Positions 61,071 to 64,000 of a stretch of 64,000 nt of DNA are shown piece by piece. This DNA comes from Otis tarda (Eukaryota; Chordata; Aves; Otidiformes; Otididae). Positions within the stretch are counted from its first letter, which is position 1; every line of letters starts with the position of its first letter. Made by a program: the position numbers and the translations under genes. The notes under the pieces are model-generated. The model searched no databases, was not told the DNA's origin, and saw nothing but the letters and a program-made list of their open reading frames with translations. The DNA lies in contig CM048553.1 of assembly GCA_026413225.1 (NCBI GenBank), positions 44,680,001-44,744,000 on the forward strand, written 5' to 3'.

Positions 61071-64000
61071 AGCGGTCCTTGCTGTGAGCACCAAACACAT
61101 AACTGGATCACACCGTACATTTCTTGCATGGCTGGGGCACACGTGCTGCTGCAGCCCCTCTCTCAGCCCCAGCCCTAGGGGTGGCTGGTTAGTCTGACCC
61201 GTGCCTGGCACGTTGAGCGAGTGGTGTCATAGCACAAGGGAAAAAGGGTCTTGAGCCTTGCCCTCATAACTGTGAAGATTGGATCTCCCAGCCCACGTCC
61301 CACTTCTTGTTAACATCCTTGAAAGACCTGTGCTTGTTCATCCCTTTTCTAGGGGCCATGGGTAGTCTTTTGAAGGAGGACGATATCAGGAAAGTAAAAA
61401 ATTATGTTTCATTTTTGGTAGAGCTGTGCTCACTTCAAATCAGAATGGAATTCAGGCTTTTGAGAGCTTATGTCAGTGCTGTTCAAGAGCCAGCATTTGC
61501 CACAGGCACATTGCAGAGGGTGTGGTTGCCTTGTCTCTAGCTCAAAATAGAGAGGAGAATGCAGAGTCTCAAAATTTTTTTTTCTGATGTCTGTTCTGTC
61601 TGGTAAGGTGTTGAGTGCCTCCTGACAATTGCTGACTGCTTTTAGCTCACATTAGCTTCATTCTGAGATAGTTCATGATCTATACCGGTGTTCCTGAACA
61701 TGCTTCATGACTCCAAGTATCTGGTCAATGGAAAGTCAAGAAATGGATTAGTTTAAGCTGATCAGCTTTGGTGAAACAGAATAAATATGGAAATTTGTTT
61801 AAATCCAAAAATCCCTCCTTAGGGTTGATTGTTGGCTATGTTCTTTGTTTTGCTTTTCGGAAACAAGAAAACCTTTAAATAGTAGACTGTCCTGTAGTGT
61901 CCCCGACCCCTTTTGTAATGCAGGTCTGAAGCCTGGATGTGTTTTGTGGAGCACATTGCGATCTTCTAATGAGAGTGACCATCATTTAACCTGCAGTTCT
62001 GGTCTGACTGGCTTGCTGGCTGTGGGTTACATGTCTGCTTCTCTCACAATCTGTGAAATACTATATTGAAATGGAAATGGCAGTGCCCTTATTTTTTGTG
62101 CCTCTAGTTTTTATTTTCAGGATATATTAACCTGCTTCCCTGAGTGCAGATGCATAAAGAACATTCGTAACATTTGATCATTTTGTTGCTTCGCCATTCA
62201 TTTCTCTCTTTCTGTGCCACAAACCGACTTCTAAGATCTATGTTGAACTGTATCCCAGACAGTTCCATATTGATAATTTTATCACTCCATTTCAAGTTCT
62301 CTGGTAACATTTGTTAGCATTCTTTTTCAACAGGTGAGTTTAAACTGTGACTGTACCTGCTAGACGTGCAGGTGATATAGTATGGCAGACATGGTACAGC
62401 TTTATATAAAGTTGTCGATGTGGTCCCCTTTGCACCTGTCCTGTGAAATAACATTATGTGCCTCCAATCAGAAAACCCTCTTTAGAAATTGCATGCAAGT
62501 CTGATGTTGTGAAATTTATGCTAAGAAAGGACATTTTTGAAAGAAATACCTCTTGCCACGCAGCGATTTCTTCCTACCTATGTGCTGAGGCACATCTAAA
62601 ATTGTTTTAATTGTGAAGTGCACCCAAAATGAAAAACATGTTTGTTCAAATCCACTTTTCTACCCTGTTCTTAGGAGCTGAGGAAATTCTTCTCTGAGTG
62701 GTTGGTACCTTGTGTCTTCTTATTTCTGAGGAATATAACACCTCAGATGGATTTCCTGATCTTGTCCTTGGATGGCTCACATTCTTCATTATGCTTCTTC
62801 TCAAATTTTTTACCTTCTAACTGAAAAAAAAAAATACTTTTCTGCTTCCGTGAAGTTGAAAGGACTAGATCTGGTTTAAACTAAGGGTTTGGTTTTTTTA
62901 CCAGTGCTTCTTATTATTTGGATGGTGGTTGTACTTCAGGGATCCAGTTCTTCTTGTCCTTTGTACACAGTAAAAAAGTTGATAAAGTTAATGGTTCAAG
63001 TGTGAAACGAGCCAATAGGCAGATTTAATATTTCTGTGAGTTAGCTCTCCCTTCTTGATTTGTACAGTGTGATTGAAACTGAGAACTGATTATGGTGAAG
63101 GCACCTAAAGAAGGGAGACCCCTTTTAGCCTTTAATAATTAGAAAAGTGTTGTCTTCTTCCCACCTTTATCCAAGAGTAAGATTCAATGCTTGCTGTGAC
63201 TCCTTGTTGAGTCTCCCTAGAGAATGAAATTTCATTAAATTTAGTTTTCATTTTCTCATCAAAATAATAGCTGTGTCTTACATGACTTCAAGCGTTCCTC
63301 TAGATTATAAGGTAAATGACCTGCTGATCTCCTCCTGATTGTACAAGGTATTCAACAGCTAAGTCAGATGACTCTACTTAACTGATGTTAAGAGTCAAGG
63401 AACTGAGATGGACGGTCTGCGGCAGCCTGAGCCAGCGTGGTTACTGGCTGCTGCCATCCTGCCTGCTCAGTCCTTCCTGTCCTTTCCCTTGGAGTCCTAG
63501 CTTCTCCCTCACACTCCCTTGCTTACCTGACCCTGCCTTGTGTGATGGCAGGGTCAGAGTAAAGCTATTTTCTTATTTTTTGGTAGTTCACTCTTCTGCT
63601 GGCTTAGTACACTGAGCCAGTAGTGTACACTGAGGTGGCTCAGCACAGGTGAGTGCAGTAGCCAGTACGTGACAGGGAATGAAATCAGAGTGGGAAGGAG
63701 AAGATGACAAAGGCCACTGTGCCTTGTGAAACCACAGCTTAATGTAAACCTGGTGTATGTAGACATAGGTTGGACAAAACTTCGTTAAAATTATCTCAGA
63801 ATTGAAGAACTGGGCCAGAAGTCTTTAAATACTGAATTGCAGAGAGCATTGTCTTCTAAGAAATGTAGCATCTCAGAAAGCTCTGCCACACACAAGATGC
63901 AAGGCTTTGTGCATTTAGGGTTCCTCAGTGGCTGGACTGTGAGAGCCAGGGAACAGGCATGGTACAGAGAGAAGCGCTAAACATGTGAGATGCTGCTATG

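Larger units (their letters stand above)
43547..64000 (+). other. CMTM7: CMTM7 intron 1, 5' part (runs off window)
   Basis: Begins GTAAGG. No sequence encoding the expected membrane spans of CMTM7 was found, so the whole remainder is read as intron 1, which is also long in mammals. It contains a G-quadruplex motif, a solo LTR, an older LTR remnant, a CR1 element and a purine-rich tract, each listed separately. Elsewhere I see no gene. An unrelated nested gene cannot be excluded but none is visible. Confidence 0.75.

Noticed and set aside
60685..61197. 170-codon + strand frame near the right end
   Set aside because: Lies mostly in the CR1 3' region and its translation is that of CR1 noncoding or decayed sequence, so it is not a host gene.

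Overview
This is vertebrate nuclear DNA, almost certainly from a bird. It has long AT-rich introns, small exons with GT/AG splice sites, two CpG islands, and interspersed CR1 LINE fragments ending in the ATTCTATG-type octamer tail that is characteristic of avian genomes. It also holds LTRs of the kind seen in avian endogenous retroviruses. Nothing bacterial, viral-genomic or CRISPR-like is present. I cannot fix the species.

Two genes of the CKLF-like MARVEL transmembrane (CMTM) family lie head to tail on the + strand. CMTM8 is complete: four coding exons (2720-2896, 31461-31634, 36000-36116, 38857-38940) encode 183 residues, and all three introns are in phase 0. Its start lies in a CpG island (about 2280-2960), and its 3' UTR has several AATAAA signals, the last cluster at 39387-39396. 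After about 3.4 kb of unassigned sequence a second CpG island (about 42840-43700) holds the first coding exon of CMTM7 (43385-43546). The rest of the window, 43547-64000, is read as the 5' part of CMTM7 intron 1; I found no later CMTM7 exon. The order CMTM8 then CMTM7, same strand, matches the human 3p22 cluster.

Introns and spacers carry the repeats: CR1 fragments at 5064-5237 (-), 16631-16838 (+) and 37633-37940 (-); a longer 5'-truncated CR1 with a broken reverse transcriptase at 59755-61070 (+); a well preserved 1,152-bp solo LTR with a perfect 5-bp target duplication at 47686-48837; an older LTR remnant at about 57281-57870; and several microsatellites and purine or pyrimidine tracts.

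The two genes encode related four-span membrane proteins of the MARVEL class, linked in mammals to EGF receptor trafficking and, for CMTM7, to B-cell receptor signalling. I see no sign of an undescribed biological system. The most useful second looks are the intact sense-oriented LTR in CMTM7 intron 1, the frame-preserving CMTM8 exon structure, and the G-quadruplex motifs near both promoters.
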